Source: an uncultured Mobiluncus sp. (lineage in GTDB: Bacteria; Actinomycetota; Actinomycetes; Actinomycetales; Actinomycetaceae). From it: DNA of 64,000 nucleotides. The notes under the pieces were generated by a model, which was given only the letters and a program-made list of their open reading frames with translations, did no database searches and was not told the origin of the DNA. The translations under genes were made by a program, and so were the position numbers. Shown here piece after piece: positions 35,492 to 45,600 of this stretch (position 1 is its first letter; every line of letters starts with the position of its first letter). Location of the stretch: positions 399,491 through 463,490 of the forward strand of contig NZ_CAMUES010000001.1 in NCBI RefSeq assembly GCF_947087965.1. Direction: 5' to 3'.

Positions 35492-36261
35492 GCGATTACT
35501 CCATCTGTTAGCGTCAATACCGCACCGGGCGCGCTGTCTACTGCCGCGCGCTGCAATCTGGTCAAATCACGGCAACCGGCCTGGGCCAAATCCAATAAAG
35601 CGTCCAGCTCGGCGCGGCTAAACGGCGCGCCCTCCGCGGTTCCCTGTACCTCCACCAGAGTTCCTGAGCCGGTCATCACCACATTCATGTCGGTTTCGGC
35701 ACGGGAATCTTCCTCGTAGGGCAAATCCAGGCGCGGCGTGGAATCAATGATCCCCACGGAAATGGCACAAACCGAGTCGCGTGTGGGATTGCCGGGAATA
35801 AAACCGTCGTCCCTGCCCACGGCAATGGCGCGCTGCAAGGCAATCCAAGCCCCGGTAATCGAGGCGGTGCGAGTGCCCCCATCGGCTTGCAAAACATCGC
35901 AGTCTATCGCAATCGTGTTCTCACCCAACGCGGTGTAATCCACCGAAGCACGCAGCGCCCGTCCAACGAGCCGGGAAATCTCTGATGTGCGCCCGCTGAT
36001 TTTCCCCTTGACCGACTCGCGGGTATTGCGAGTATCGGTAGCGCGGGGGAGCATGGCGTACTCAGCCGTGACCCAGCCCAAACCAGAGTCCTTGCGCCAT
36101 CGAGGAACCCCTTCCGTCAAGCTGGCCGAACACAACACTCGGGTGTTCCCGCAAGATACCAACACGCACCCTTCCGGGGCACTGACCCAATCCATGTGTA
36201 GAGTCACTTCGCGGAGCTGGTCCACCCGGCGGCCGTCTGCACGCTCAATCATCTCAGTCAT
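35488..36261 (-). CDS. rph: Ribonuclease PH
   Basis: Trims tRNA 3' ends by phosphorolysis. 257 residues, the full catalytic form, with MTEMIERADGRRVDQLR, PRATDTRNTRE...GRTSEISRLVGRALR and the phosphate-site GGTRTASITGA. Coupled to rdgB downstream; the Lon-like protease gene lies 12 bases upstream on the same strand. Confidence 0.96.
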   Translation of the reverse strand: MTEMIERADGRRVDQLREVTLHMDWVSAPEGCVLVSCGNTRVLCSASLTEGVPRWRKDSGLGWVTAEYAMLPRATDTRNTRESVKGKISGRTSEISRLVGRALRASVDYTALGENTIAIDCDVLQADGGTRTASITGAWIALQRAIAVGRDDGFIPGNPTRDSVCAISVGIIDSTPRLDLPYEEDSRAETDMNVVMTGSGTLVEVQGTAEGAPFSRAELDALLDLAQAGCRDLTRLQRAAVDSAPGAVLTLTDGVIA

Positions 36262-36273
36262 AATCCCAGTCTA

Positions 36274-37491
36274 TTATTTCTGAGTCGGGAGAGTGCATTG
36301 GGACAGTTCAGAGGTCTTTCCGTCGCGTATCTTTTGCAACGCGTCCAGTGCTTCGGAAAACGTCCCGATTTTCGCTACCGTCAGTCCTTTCGGGATGTTG
36401 CCCACAACTTCGTTGCAGTTCTCTGACGGGGCCAGGAAAAACTTGGCTCCGTCAGCCTTTGCCCCCGCCATCTTTTGCTCAATTCCGCTGATGGGGCCGA
36501 CTTTACCGGCCAGATCGATAGTCCCGGTCCCGGCAATCACCGATTTCCCGGTCAGGTGTTCGGGTGTGAGCTGCTCCACTATTCCCAGGGCAAACATGGT
36601 GCCCGCAGAAGGCCCGCCCACGTCTTGGAGGTGAAAAGTGATGTCCAGAGGAACGTCCACGTCCGAAGCTAAATAGATGCTGAGCTGTGAGCCTTTCCCG
36701 ATTTTTCCGTTCGCTTTCCTGACAGGAGCAGTTTTCATACTCACAGTCTGGGCCTCGCCGTTGCGGATGATACCGAGTTCAACAGTGTCGCCGCTCGGCA
36801 CTGTGTCCAAGAACTTGCGTAAGTCCTCAACAGTATGGACCTTCAGCGGGGCTTGACCGGGACGGGCAATGGTTTGCAACACGTCTTTCTTACGTAAAAT
36901 GCCGGCCGCGGGCGAGTCTTTGGCGATCTCGGCGACAGACCAGGTGATGTTCACGTCGTACCCCAAGGATTCCAGCGCCACCGCTTCGGCGGAGAGTTGG
37001 GATTGGTCCATCTGTTGCACCCCGAGCTTCTTAATGTCTTTGCTGGAGACATTGCGTGGATAGACCAGTTCTTCGGGCAAGATGGTGGTATTTGGGCTAA
37101 ACGCCGCCACAATCAGGTCCCAACCGCTGACCATCGAGCCGGGTCCTCCCAGGGAGGAAACCGTGGTCATGCGCAGTTCTCCGTTGTTGTCTGGATAGGT
37201 TTTCGCGCCTTTTACCTCGATGAGGGGGGTTTGCTTATCGTCCTTGCCTAGCACGTCAAAGGTCGGTCCCGGATAGTTGATGACCACAGGATAGGAATGA
37301 AGGAACAGAAAATACCCGCCCAGGACGATGAGGGCAAAGCTCAGGACCCAACGGCTCAAAGACCATCGGGAGCGGGGGCAAGCGGGCGCGTCAGCGGGGT
37401 TTTCTGGCAGCGAATCAGTTTTGGATTCGAGCGTCAGCGAATCTTTGGGGGGAGGCGTATCCGCTCCCTTATCCAGCGCATCGGTGTTCAT
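36274..37491 (-). CDS. Membrane-anchored PDZ-Lon (S16) protease, YlbL-type
   Basis: A 405-residue protein with a cytoplasmic Pro-rich N-terminus, one helix (WVLSFALIVLGGYFLFLHSY), a PDZ domain (about residues 170-255) and an S16 Lon-type peptidase domain with catalytic Ser295 in GGPSAG and probable Lys340. It would act outside the membrane on envelope proteins. TATAGT ends seven bases before the ATG: a leaderless start sharing its -10 box with the divergent gene. Confidence 0.88.
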   Translation of the reverse strand: MNTDALDKGADTPPPKDSLTLESKTDSLPENPADAPACPRSRWSLSRWVLSFALIVLGGYFLFLHSYPVVINYPGPTFDVLGKDDKQTPLIEVKGAKTYPDNNGELRMTTVSSLGGPGSMVSGWDLIVAAFSPNTTILPEELVYPRNVSSKDIKKLGVQQMDQSQLSAEAVALESLGYDVNITWSVAEIAKDSPAAGILRKKDVLQTIARPGQAPLKVHTVEDLRKFLDTVPSGDTVELGIIRNGEAQTVSMKTAPVRKANGKIGKGSQLSIYLASDVDVPLDITFHLQDVGGPSAGTMFALGIVEQLTPEHLTGKSVIAGTGTIDLAGKVGPISGIEQKMAGAKADGAKFFLAPSENCNEVVGNIPKGLTVAKIGTFSEALDALQKIRDGKTSELSQCTLPTQK

Positions 37492-37498
37492 CACGGAT

Positions 37499-37506
37499 AC
37501 TATAGT
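37499..37506. promoter_or_regulatory. Palindromic -10 box shared by two divergent leaderless genes
   Basis: ACTATAGT is its own reverse complement and reads TATAGT on both strands. The ATG at 37491 (minus) lies seven bases from it and the ATG at 37510 (plus) three, with no ribosome sites, so one box may serve both genes. Confidence 0.55.
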
Positions 37507-37509
37507 CTC

Positions 37510-39027
37510 ATGGATGAAAGTGAGATGCCTGACTGGGCCGAAATGCTGCGCCAGGTCTTTGGCGAGGAAAAAGCCCGCGAGATGGAGGAAAAACTCCGTT
37601 CCGGCACCCCGTTCTCGGCGTTTTCCGGAGGGGAGGGTATTTTTGCTTTCCCGCTACAGTCCTTACTGTCCAGCTCTGATGAGCCGGTGAACTGGGACTT
37701 GGCACGTATGACTGCCCTGGGGCGTCTGGGCGGTGCAACCCGGGTGGTGACTGCCGCTGATGCCGACCGGGTGCGTCAAGCCCTGTCTCAAGCGAATTTG
37801 CGCCTAGACCCGGTCACTTCGCTCACTCCGCCGCCTGCCAGCTATACCGCCTTATCTGCACCGAAGTGGCTGGACGCCTCGTCCGAAGTCTGGAAAATTT
37901 TGGTTACCCCGGTGGCTGCCAAAACGTCCGAGTCCATGAAACAGGCGTTGTCTGCGCATATTGCGGACGGCGACTTACACATCGAGATTTCTTCCGGACC
38001 GCCCGAACTGCAACAGCTGATGGGGCTGTTTTCCAAGGACGGCAATCCGGCGTCGCTAAACTTGGACTCCCTGCTGGGGGTTTTGAGTTCAAATCTGTTC
38101 GGGCTACAGTTTGGCCAGGCCTGGGGAAGCTTGGCGGCCGAGAGCTTTGGCTCGACCGACATCGGGCTGCCGGTTGCAGAGGTGAATCAAGCGGCAATAG
38201 TGCTGGAAAACGTGGAAAAGTTCGCTGCCGACATTAGCCTGGAAGTTGAGCCGGTACTGTCCTTCCTGGCGACTCGCGAGGCCGCCTATGTGCGGCTTTA
38301 TCACGCCGTGCCGTGGCTGCGGATGCATGTCACCAAGGCGATTGAGGACTATGCCAGGGACATCAGCTTCGATTTACAAGCGATGGAATCAGCCCTGCAG
38401 GGCCTGGACCCGATGGATCAAGACGCCCTGCACAAACTCATCGCGCAAGGGGTGCTGACTCCCAGTCAGACCAATAACCAAACCGCCGCAAAACAAAGCC
38501 TGGAGACCCTGCTGGCGATTATGGAAGGCTGGGTCGACATGGTGACCACGCGCTGTTTGGCAGGGACGTTACCCCAGATGGGAGCCTTGCGAGAGATGAT
38601 GAATCGGCGCCGCGCCACCGGAGGACCGGCTGAAAAAGCGTTCGCCGCGCTCATCGGCTTGGAACTACGACCCAAACGACTGCGTGAAGCCAGCGCCTTG
38701 TGGTCCAAACTGGTGGCCAAGCTCGGCGAAGCCGGCGCGGAAGGCTTGTGGGATCACCCGGACCTGCTACCGGAGGAAAGTGACTTTGATGCCCCGGACG
38801 AGTTCGTGGCGCGCCTGGCCGGAGAAGGCCCGAAAGACCAGCTGGAAGCTGATTTGGAGGCTATGCTACAAGGGACTTTGGGATACGCCAAAGGGTTGGA
38901 GCCCGGCATTGATTCGGAAGGTGATGCGGAGGTGTCACAAGACCGTCCCGATGCCGATTCGCCCGACGGTCCCGGTCAACCGGGGACAGGCCCGGACGGT
39001 CCGGATAATCCCACTCCTGGCGCCTAA
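37510..39027 (+). CDS. DUF2342 family protein (putative zinc-dependent protease)
   Basis: A 505-residue, mostly helical cytoplasmic protein of the actinobacterial DUF2342 family, annotated elsewhere as zinc-dependent metalloprotease. The family segments ATREAAYVRLYHAVPWLRMHV and LLAIMEGWVDMVTTRC are present. I find no HExxH motif, so metal binding and catalysis are not supported by a classical signature. It ends in an acidic, Pro/Gly-rich tail. The ATG at 37510 lies at the divergent promoter; the frame is open upstream. Confidence 0.8.
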   Translation: MDESEMPDWAEMLRQVFGEEKAREMEEKLRSGTPFSAFSGGEGIFAFPLQSLLSSSDEPVNWDLARMTALGRLGGATRVVTAADADRVRQALSQANLRLDPVTSLTPPPASYTALSAPKWLDASSEVWKILVTPVAAKTSESMKQALSAHIADGDLHIEISSGPPELQQLMGLFSKDGNPASLNLDSLLGVLSSNLFGLQFGQAWGSLAAESFGSTDIGLPVAEVNQAAIVLENVEKFAADISLEVEPVLSFLATREAAYVRLYHAVPWLRMHVTKAIEDYARDISFDLQAMESALQGLDPMDQDALHKLIAQGVLTPSQTNNQTAAKQSLETLLAIMEGWVDMVTTRCLAGTLPQMGALREMMNRRRATGGPAEKAFAALIGLELRPKRLREASALWSKLVAKLGEAGAEGLWDHPDLLPEESDFDAPDEFVARLAGEGPKDQLEADLEAMLQGTLGYAKGLEPGIDSEGDAEVSQDRPDADSPDGPGQPGTGPDGPDNPTPGA

Positions 39028-40044
39028 TCAGGCGGCTGTAACCGCGCGGGCTCGCTTCGCAAACGCTGGCTCCGGGGGAACATCAAGTTCGACCGGAAGG
39101 TAACTGCAGTCGCATTCCGGGTGAGCCTCGAAGTGTCGCGTGGTGACGATTCCGTCCACCGAGATACGCGTGACATCACCGGGGTGCAGAGCGCGGCAAT
39201 CTAAGAATGCCAAGGCTTGCACCGCTGCAATCGCCGCACCCGCGCCTGCCAACGCGGTTTCCACCCGCGGAAACGCTGCCCAGTGCAGGTTTGCGGCGCG
39301 TTCTGCCAGGTGTGCCACTTCGGTGGCCTGGTGCAGGGCGATACAGGACGTGCACGGGGTCAAACCGGGCACAACCAGCGGCCCGACCTCGACAAAATCA
39401 TGACCTGCCACCACCGCCAGAAATGGTTGATTGGCCTGCATCGCTTTTTGCGTCGCCACCGGGTCGGGAATACCCCAGCTGAACTGTATCGCCAAGTCAG
39501 CTGGGATGCGTCGGGTTGTGACCGCGGCGTGTCGCAGGCGCTGTTCTACCAGGTCTTTCGTGGTGTGCCGCGTGTCAAGGGCGGTTTCCAAGTCCGGTTC
39601 GGGGCTGCGGGTGGTGGCGGGGACTTGAATCTTGCCGATACCGGCGGCGCCCAGTTCTAGAGCCAGCAGCTGAGCCATGCGGTCGGCCCGATTGAGAGAA
39701 ACGCTCAGTTCCTGACGATTCCGATAGGCGCGACGCATCTTGGCGCCCCCCGCTCGTGACCAAAAACCGTCGTCGGGTCCGCCGTGCAGACGGGGGCTGC
39801 GCAACTGCAGCAGCTCGACGTCAACCAAGGCTCGCAGGATTTCCGAGACTCTGGTCAAGGGAATGCGGCAGGCTTTGGCAAAGTCGGACAAGTCCGGGCG
39901 GGTACAGCCCGCCACCAGGCGTTGCAGTAGCTGGAACTCCTTTTCGGAACACTGCGGAAAACAAAACATGGTTTCCAGCCCGGCGCACAGCTCGACTGAA
40001 CCATCGGGTAGCTTAACCAAGTGAATACCCTCATTTAGTTTCAT
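39028..40044 (-). CDS. ThiF-like (E1 fold) protein, degenerate
   Basis: A 338-residue protein resembling the ThiF/TOMM leader-binding proteins kept in this position in many actinobacteria. An N-terminal winged-helix-like region (LSDFAKACRIPLTRVSEILRALVDVELLQL) precedes a Rossmann-like part. Two Cys pairs, CTSC and CDC, are the structural zinc site of the E1 fold. I see no GxGGxG nucleotide loop, so adenylation is doubtful. AGGTGAGAG precedes the ATG. Convergent with the DUF2342 gene. Confidence 0.65.
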   Translation of the reverse strand: MKLNEGIHLVKLPDGSVELCAGLETMFCFPQCSEKEFQLLQRLVAGCTRPDLSDFAKACRIPLTRVSEILRALVDVELLQLRSPRLHGGPDDGFWSRAGGAKMRRAYRNRQELSVSLNRADRMAQLLALELGAAGIGKIQVPATTRSPEPDLETALDTRHTTKDLVEQRLRHAAVTTRRIPADLAIQFSWGIPDPVATQKAMQANQPFLAVVAGHDFVEVGPLVVPGLTPCTSCIALHQATEVAHLAERAANLHWAAFPRVETALAGAGAAIAAVQALAFLDCRALHPGDVTRISVDGIVTTRHFEAHPECDCSYLPVELDVPPEPAFAKRARAVTAA

Positions 40045-40218
40045 AATCTCTCACCTCTATTCAAAGCATCTCAAAAGATATATAATAAACTCAAATAACA
40101 CTTTGCTGCTTGTGGATAACTTCGTATCCGCGCTGGACAGGACCCCGGTTTCGTGCCGTGTTGCCCTGCGTGGGAAACTTGGGGGAGCAATGAAACGCGG
40201 AATCGAGGGGAGGTAACC

Positions 40219-41778
40219 GTGAACGCCAAACGCTACGCCGCGTCGCCCAGTGCGGAACTGAGTGCCGCCGAACTGCTGGATGAACTGGACGAACAGCAGC
40301 GCGAGGTCGCCCAGCATCAGCACGGGGCACTGTGTGTGCTGGCGGGGGCGGGCACCGGGAAAACCCGGGCGATTACCTATCGCATTGCCTACGGGGTGCG
40401 CAGCGGGCAGGTCGATCCCGAAAACGTGTTAGCGCTGACGTTTACCCAAAAAGCCGCTACAGAGATGAAAACCCGACTGGAAGGCCTGGGGGTGGGGCAA
40501 GTCTGGGCGCGCACCTTCCACTCCGCGGCGCTGGCGCAGGTCAAGCACTTTTGGCCGCAGGTCATGGGCGGAACCATGCCGACCCTGACCGGACTGAAAG
40601 CGACCCTGGTGACGGCGGCGGGGATGCGATTGGGGCTGAATCTCGGAAAAGCGCAGGTACGGGCGCTTGCCGGGGAAATCGAGTGGGCGAAGGTGTCGCT
40701 GGTGGATCCGCCGCATTACGCCGCGGCGGCACGAGCGGCAGGGCGCGAAGCCGTAGCCGATTTGAGTACCGAGCGGGTTGCGGAGCTGCTGGACGCCTAT
40801 GAGGATGCGAAAATAGCGGCGGAACAGCTGGATTTTGAAGATATTTTGCTGCTGTGCGCGGGCATGATGGACGAGCGTGAGGACGTGGCGCGGGCAATCC
40901 GCAACCAGTACCGCTATTTCGTGGTGGACGAATATCAGGACGTTTCCCCGCTACAGAACTACCTGTTGATGAGCTGGTTGGGACGCCGCCGCGACCTGGC
41001 GGTGGTGGGGGACGCGGCGCAAACCATCTACTCTTTTGCTGGCGCCACCCCGGAATACTTGACCGAGTTCACCCAGACCTATCCCGAGGCGAAAGTCGTG
41101 GAACTAATCCGGGACTATCGCTCCACCCCCCAGATTGTGAACTTGGCGAATCAGGTTCTATCCCAGGCAAAAGGGGCGGACGGCAAACCTTTGGGCGGTA
41201 CCGTCCGGCTGGTGTCTCAACGCGAATCCGGCCCGGCGGTGTCTTGGTTCGCGGCGCCGGACGACGAAACCGAGGCGAGGGAAATCGCGCACCGCATTCA
41301 AGACCTGCTGGCGGAGGGCCTGAAGCCCAGCCAGATTGCGGTGCTGTTCCGCACCAACGCCCAAGCCGCGCTGTTCGGGGTGGCTTTGGGGGCGAAACGA
41401 ATTCCATTCGTAATCAAGGACCAGGTCACGAAACTTGCAGGAGAAACCGCGGATAGCGGGACGCAGACGGAGGACGAAGAACCCGGCGGTGTGACCTTAG
41501 CTTCCCTACACTCGGCAAAAGGTCTCGAGTGGGAAGCGGTGTTTCTGGCGGGAGCCAGCGAAGGGCTGCTGCCCATTAGCCTGGCCAAAACCGCCGCTGC
41601 CATCGAGGAAGAACGCCGCCTGTGCTACGTAGGGGTGACACGGGCGCGTAGCCGGCTCATCGTGTCTTTTGCCAAAGCCCGCCGCGACGGAGCCGCCCGA
41701 GAACGCGAGGCGTGCCGTTTCCTGGCGCCATTTTGGCCTCGCCGCAGTGAAATGCTGCGGCGTTCCGGTAGGCACTAG
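40219..41778 (+). CDS. uvrD2: SF1 helicase UvrD2-like, short form
   Basis: A 519-residue DNA helicase: Q-motif LDEQQREV, Walker A AGAGTGKTRAI, VVDEYQDVSPLQ, GDAAQTIYSFAGA, YRST, LHSAKGLEWEAV, VGVTRAR. Gene context matches mycobacterial uvrD2. The mycobacterial protein carries a C-terminal HRDC domain; this one stops soon after motif VI and lacks it. GTG 40219 follows AGGGGAGG; the frame is open upstream to 40153. Confidence 0.88.
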   Translation: MNAKRYAASPSAELSAAELLDELDEQQREVAQHQHGALCVLAGAGTGKTRAITYRIAYGVRSGQVDPENVLALTFTQKAATEMKTRLEGLGVGQVWARTFHSAALAQVKHFWPQVMGGTMPTLTGLKATLVTAAGMRLGLNLGKAQVRALAGEIEWAKVSLVDPPHYAAAARAAGREAVADLSTERVAELLDAYEDAKIAAEQLDFEDILLLCAGMMDEREDVARAIRNQYRYFVVDEYQDVSPLQNYLLMSWLGRRRDLAVVGDAAQTIYSFAGATPEYLTEFTQTYPEAKVVELIRDYRSTPQIVNLANQVLSQAKGADGKPLGGTVRLVSQRESGPAVSWFAAPDDETEAREIAHRIQDLLAEGLKPSQIAVLFRTNAQAALFGVALGAKRIPFVIKDQVTKLAGETADSGTQTEDEEPGGVTLASLHSAKGLEWEAVFLAGASEGLLPISLAKTAAAIEEERRLCYVGVTRARSRLIVSFAKARRDGAAREREACRFLAPFWPRRSEMLRRSGRH

Positions 41779-41805
41779 ACCGGGTTTGATTGGCGTTAGT
41801 GCAGG

Positions 41806-42507
41806 TCAAGAGGCAGGGGTCGGTTCGCCGTTCATGCCGTTGGTGATGAGTTGCAGCAAGTCCGCGACCAAAGCCGGACCCTGTTCAATGTGCTCCGGGT
41901 CGGTGTCGAAGTGCGGGTGAACGATTGACCAGGCTTCGGTGCGGGTGGCGGCCACGACAAAACGGGATCGTTCCTGACCTGCCGTCTTTTTCTCTAGGAA
42001 GGCTTGCCGTTCCTGGGGGTCAGCGGGGGCGCTAGCCATGTCTTCGGCGGTCACCATGGCGTCCGTTTCGTAGAGTACGGCCACGCCTTCGATTTCATCG
42101 CTCCACACCACGCGTCCCAGCTGGGCTAAGAAATCCAAACCATCGTCATGGGGTAGCTGGAAAGGTAGTGCCGTCAACGATTCGGGGTCTGACGCGGCGG
42201 TTTCGTGCATGGCGGCGACCAGCTCATCCGGGGCGTGTCCCGTCAGCATATCGGCGGCCTCCCCGGTCTTGTGCAAAGTAAAGAGTTGACCGGTTTGCAG
42301 CTCTGTCAGCGGCTCGGCGTGGGCATCAATCTCCCATACCACCCGCACAATCGCGGGAATCTCAGCCGGGACAGGAACCTGTTCAGACGCGGAGGGCGTG
42401 GGCTCGTCCCCGGTAGGGTTCGGGCTGGCGCTTCCATCCGGGGTAAAGGACATCCCCATTACGGTTCCGCCGGGAAAATTCGTCAAAGGGTTGCTTGGTT
42501 CACTCAT
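41806..42507 (-). CDS. PPA1309 family protein
   Basis: A 233-residue acidic protein of unknown function from an actinobacterial family that sits between uvrD2 and the UPF0182 gene. A disordered Pro/Ser-rich N-terminus (about 50 residues) precedes a folded part with conserved-looking segments (VVWSDEIEGVAVLYET, RFVVAATRTEAWSIV). It is convergent with uvrD2 and divergent from the UPF0182 gene. Confidence 0.75.
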   Translation of the reverse strand: MSEPSNPLTNFPGGTVMGMSFTPDGSASPNPTGDEPTPSASEQVPVPAEIPAIVRVVWEIDAHAEPLTELQTGQLFTLHKTGEAADMLTGHAPDELVAAMHETAASDPESLTALPFQLPHDDGLDFLAQLGRVVWSDEIEGVAVLYETDAMVTAEDMASAPADPQERQAFLEKKTAGQERSRFVVAATRTEAWSIVHPHFDTDPEHIEQGPALVADLLQLITNGMNGEPTPAS

Positions 42508-42652
42508 GATTTCTATTATCTCATCAAAAGTTGAAACTTCGGGGAACTAGCTAGGCGAGCGGGGACTGGGGATAAAAACTTCCCGAATGGAAGAACACCG
42601 GGGTTTTGTGGAAAGATGGCACCTAAGTACAAATTCGAAACTGAGGTGTTAA

Positions 42653-45600
42653 GTGAGTACAGGGCATCCCTCTAACGGTTCGTTCTTTGGCAATATTTTC
42701 GCTGGTCCTCCGGGAGGTGCCTCGCGTGGTCCGGGCGGAGTGCAGCCGCCCCGTATGCCCCGTCCCGCCGCTGGTGGGGCAAATCCCGGCCCCCAGGGCG
42801 GAACCAAGACTTTGGGGATAGTCATCACAATCATCGTGGTGCTTATCGCCGTGGTGGGTGTCATGTCCAAAGTTTGGGCGGAACTGGCTTGGTATCAGCA
42901 GCTCGGTCGGATTTCTGTGGTGTTGACGGCTTGGGGTTGGCGCATTGGCTTGGTGTTTGTGGCGATGCTGCTGGCGGCCGTGGTGACCTGGGTGAACTTG
43001 CTGATTGCAGCGAAGGCGAGCCCCGATGCCTCGCAGCGCAGCAAAGCTAAGAAACGCCGCGGCGCGAAACGCAAGATTCAGCGTGAGGGCGAAAAAACGA
43101 CCCCGGATTCCGCTAAACAGAAAAAACCGGATCAGCAAAGTGACGAAACACTCTATCCTGGGGAAAAGTCGGCTGATAGTAAAGGCGCTGACAAGCCCTC
43201 CGATTCGGAAAAGATTATTGACCTGGACGCCGAGTTCGACACGGTCTTTGACACGGCGGATTTGGAAGAAGAATTCCGGCGGGCTACCCGTCGCTCCGAG
43301 CGTCCCGCGGTGGCAGCCCTGCACGATACTTTGCAGCCGTGGCGCAAGTTCCTGATTGTGGTTTTACCTCTGGTGGTGGGTCTGATGGTGGCTACCCCGT
43401 TGATTTCGCAGTGGGAGCTCTTTGCCGCGTGGTTCCACCGGAGTGACTTTGGAGTTAAGGATCCCGTTTTCGCTCGGGATTCCTCGTTCTTTGTGTTCTC
43501 TCTGCCGGTGTTTTCCGAGCTGACCACCCTGCTGTTCTACGTGGTGGTGACCGCCGGGCTGTTTACGTTGGCCCGCTACTACCTGCAGGGCAACCTGTCC
43601 ACAAAAATTGCTGAGATTCCCAACCGCACCCGGATTCACATCTCGGTTTTACTGGCTATCTTGGCTGCTATTATCGGCCTGCGCTACTACCTGGATCGGT
43701 TCGTGCTGCTGCTGGGGGTGCACGATAAGTTTTCGGGGGCGTCCTACACCGATATTCATGCCGTTCTGCCTGCCAAGAACATTTTGGTAGGGATTTCCCT
43801 GGTCATTGCTGTGTTGTTCATCATCGGGGCTTTTCGGAAGTCTTGGGTCATTCCCGCTACCGGGGTCGGTGTCATGGTGCTGTCCTCGCTACTGGTGGGT
43901 GGCCTTTACCCGTGGCTGGTGCAGCGGTTCCAAGTCGATCCGTCCGCACAGGAACTCGAAGCGCCCTACATCGCCAACAACATCAAAGCGACTCGTGACG
44001 CCTTCGGAATCGCTGACGTCAAGGAAGAAACCTATAAAGCGACCACGGAAGCTACTGCCGGCCAGCTCCGGTCGGACAGCGAGTCTACCGCCTCGATTCG
44101 TCTGCTGGACCCTTCGGTCGTGTCCCGCACTTTTGGCCAGATGGAGCAAAACCGGCAATACTACCGATTCGCCTCCAACCTGGCGGTGGACCGCTACACC
44201 ATTGACGGCAAGCCGCAAGATACCGTGATTGCGGTGCGTGAGCTGGACACGAACCAGTTGGGTGATTCCCAAAAGTCCTGGGTCAACCAGCACACAGTGT
44301 TCACCCATGGCTTCGGGGTCGTCACCGCTTACGGTTCTAAGGTTGAAGGGGACGGTTCCCCGGCCTTCTGGGAAAAAGGTATCCCCTCCCAAGGTGAGCT
44401 GGGTGAATATGAGCCGCGGATTTACTTCGGCCAGTTCTCGCCGGACTATTCCATCGTGGGTGCGCCGAAGGGTGCCCCGAAACGGGAGTTTGATTACCCC
44501 TCAGATGTCACTCAGGACAAGGGCGTTAACAACACTTTCGCGGGTCAAGGCGGGCCGAGTGTGGGTAACTTGTGGGAGAGGCTCATGTATGCCCTCAAGT
44601 TCCGCTCCTCCGAGATTTTCTTTTCTCAACAGGTCAATAACTCCTCGCAAATCCTGTTCTACCGTTCCCCCGAACAGCGCGTGGCGAAAGTCGCCCCTTA
44701 CCTGACCTTGGATTCGCGGGCGTATCCCGCGGTCGTGGACATGGATGGTGACCCGAAAACGCCGAAACGGGTGGTGTGGATTGTTGACGGTTACACGACC
44801 TCGAACTCTTACCCGTATTCAAACCACATGGATTTGAACGCTTCCATTTCCGATTCGCGCAACATCGGCTCCGGCTACCAAGTCATGAACAGCGTGAACT
44901 ACATGCGCAACTCCGTGAAAGCCGTGGTTGATGCCTATGACGGTTCGGTTCACCTGTACCAGTGGGATGCGAAAGACCCCATCGTCAACGCTTGGGGCAA
45001 AGTGTTCCCCGGCCAGATTGAGCCGCTGAGTTCGGTTTCCGGCGATTTGATGGCGCACTTTAAGTATCCCGAGGACCTGTTCAAGGTGCAGCGAAACCTC
45101 ATCGCGCGCTACCACACGACCGATCCGCGTTCGTTCTATTCCGGTTCTGACTTCTGGAAACTGCCTGACGACCCGACTCACGAAGGTTCGCAAACCGTCC
45201 TGTCGGCGCTGCAGCCTCCCTACTACCTGACCATGAAAGCTCCCGGCCAGGAATCGACCGAGTTCTCGCTGTATTCGACCTACATTCCCTACGGTCAGTC
45301 AGACCGAAACGTGTTGACCGGGTATTTGACGGTGGACTCGGAAACGGGGTCAGAGCCCGGCAAGGTACGTGACGGTTACGGCAAGCTACGGCTGCTGTCC
45401 CTACCTTCGGACCTGGCAGTTCCCGGTCCGGGCCAAGTGTCCAACAAGTTCAAGACCACCGATACGGTTTCGCAGACCTTGAACCTGCTGTCCCAGCAGT
45501 CTACCGAGGTCGTTCGCGGCAACTTGCTGACTTTGCCGGTCGGCGGGGGGCTGCTGTATGTCCAGCCGGTCTATGTCCAGGCCCAATCCGGTACCACCTA

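Noticed and set aside
39028..40044. ThiF/TOMM-like protein as part of a RiPP (peptide antibiotic) cluster
   Set aside because: No precursor peptide, YcaO or dehydrogenase gene lies nearby; the gene occupies a conserved housekeeping position next to uvrD2 and lacks the nucleotide loop.
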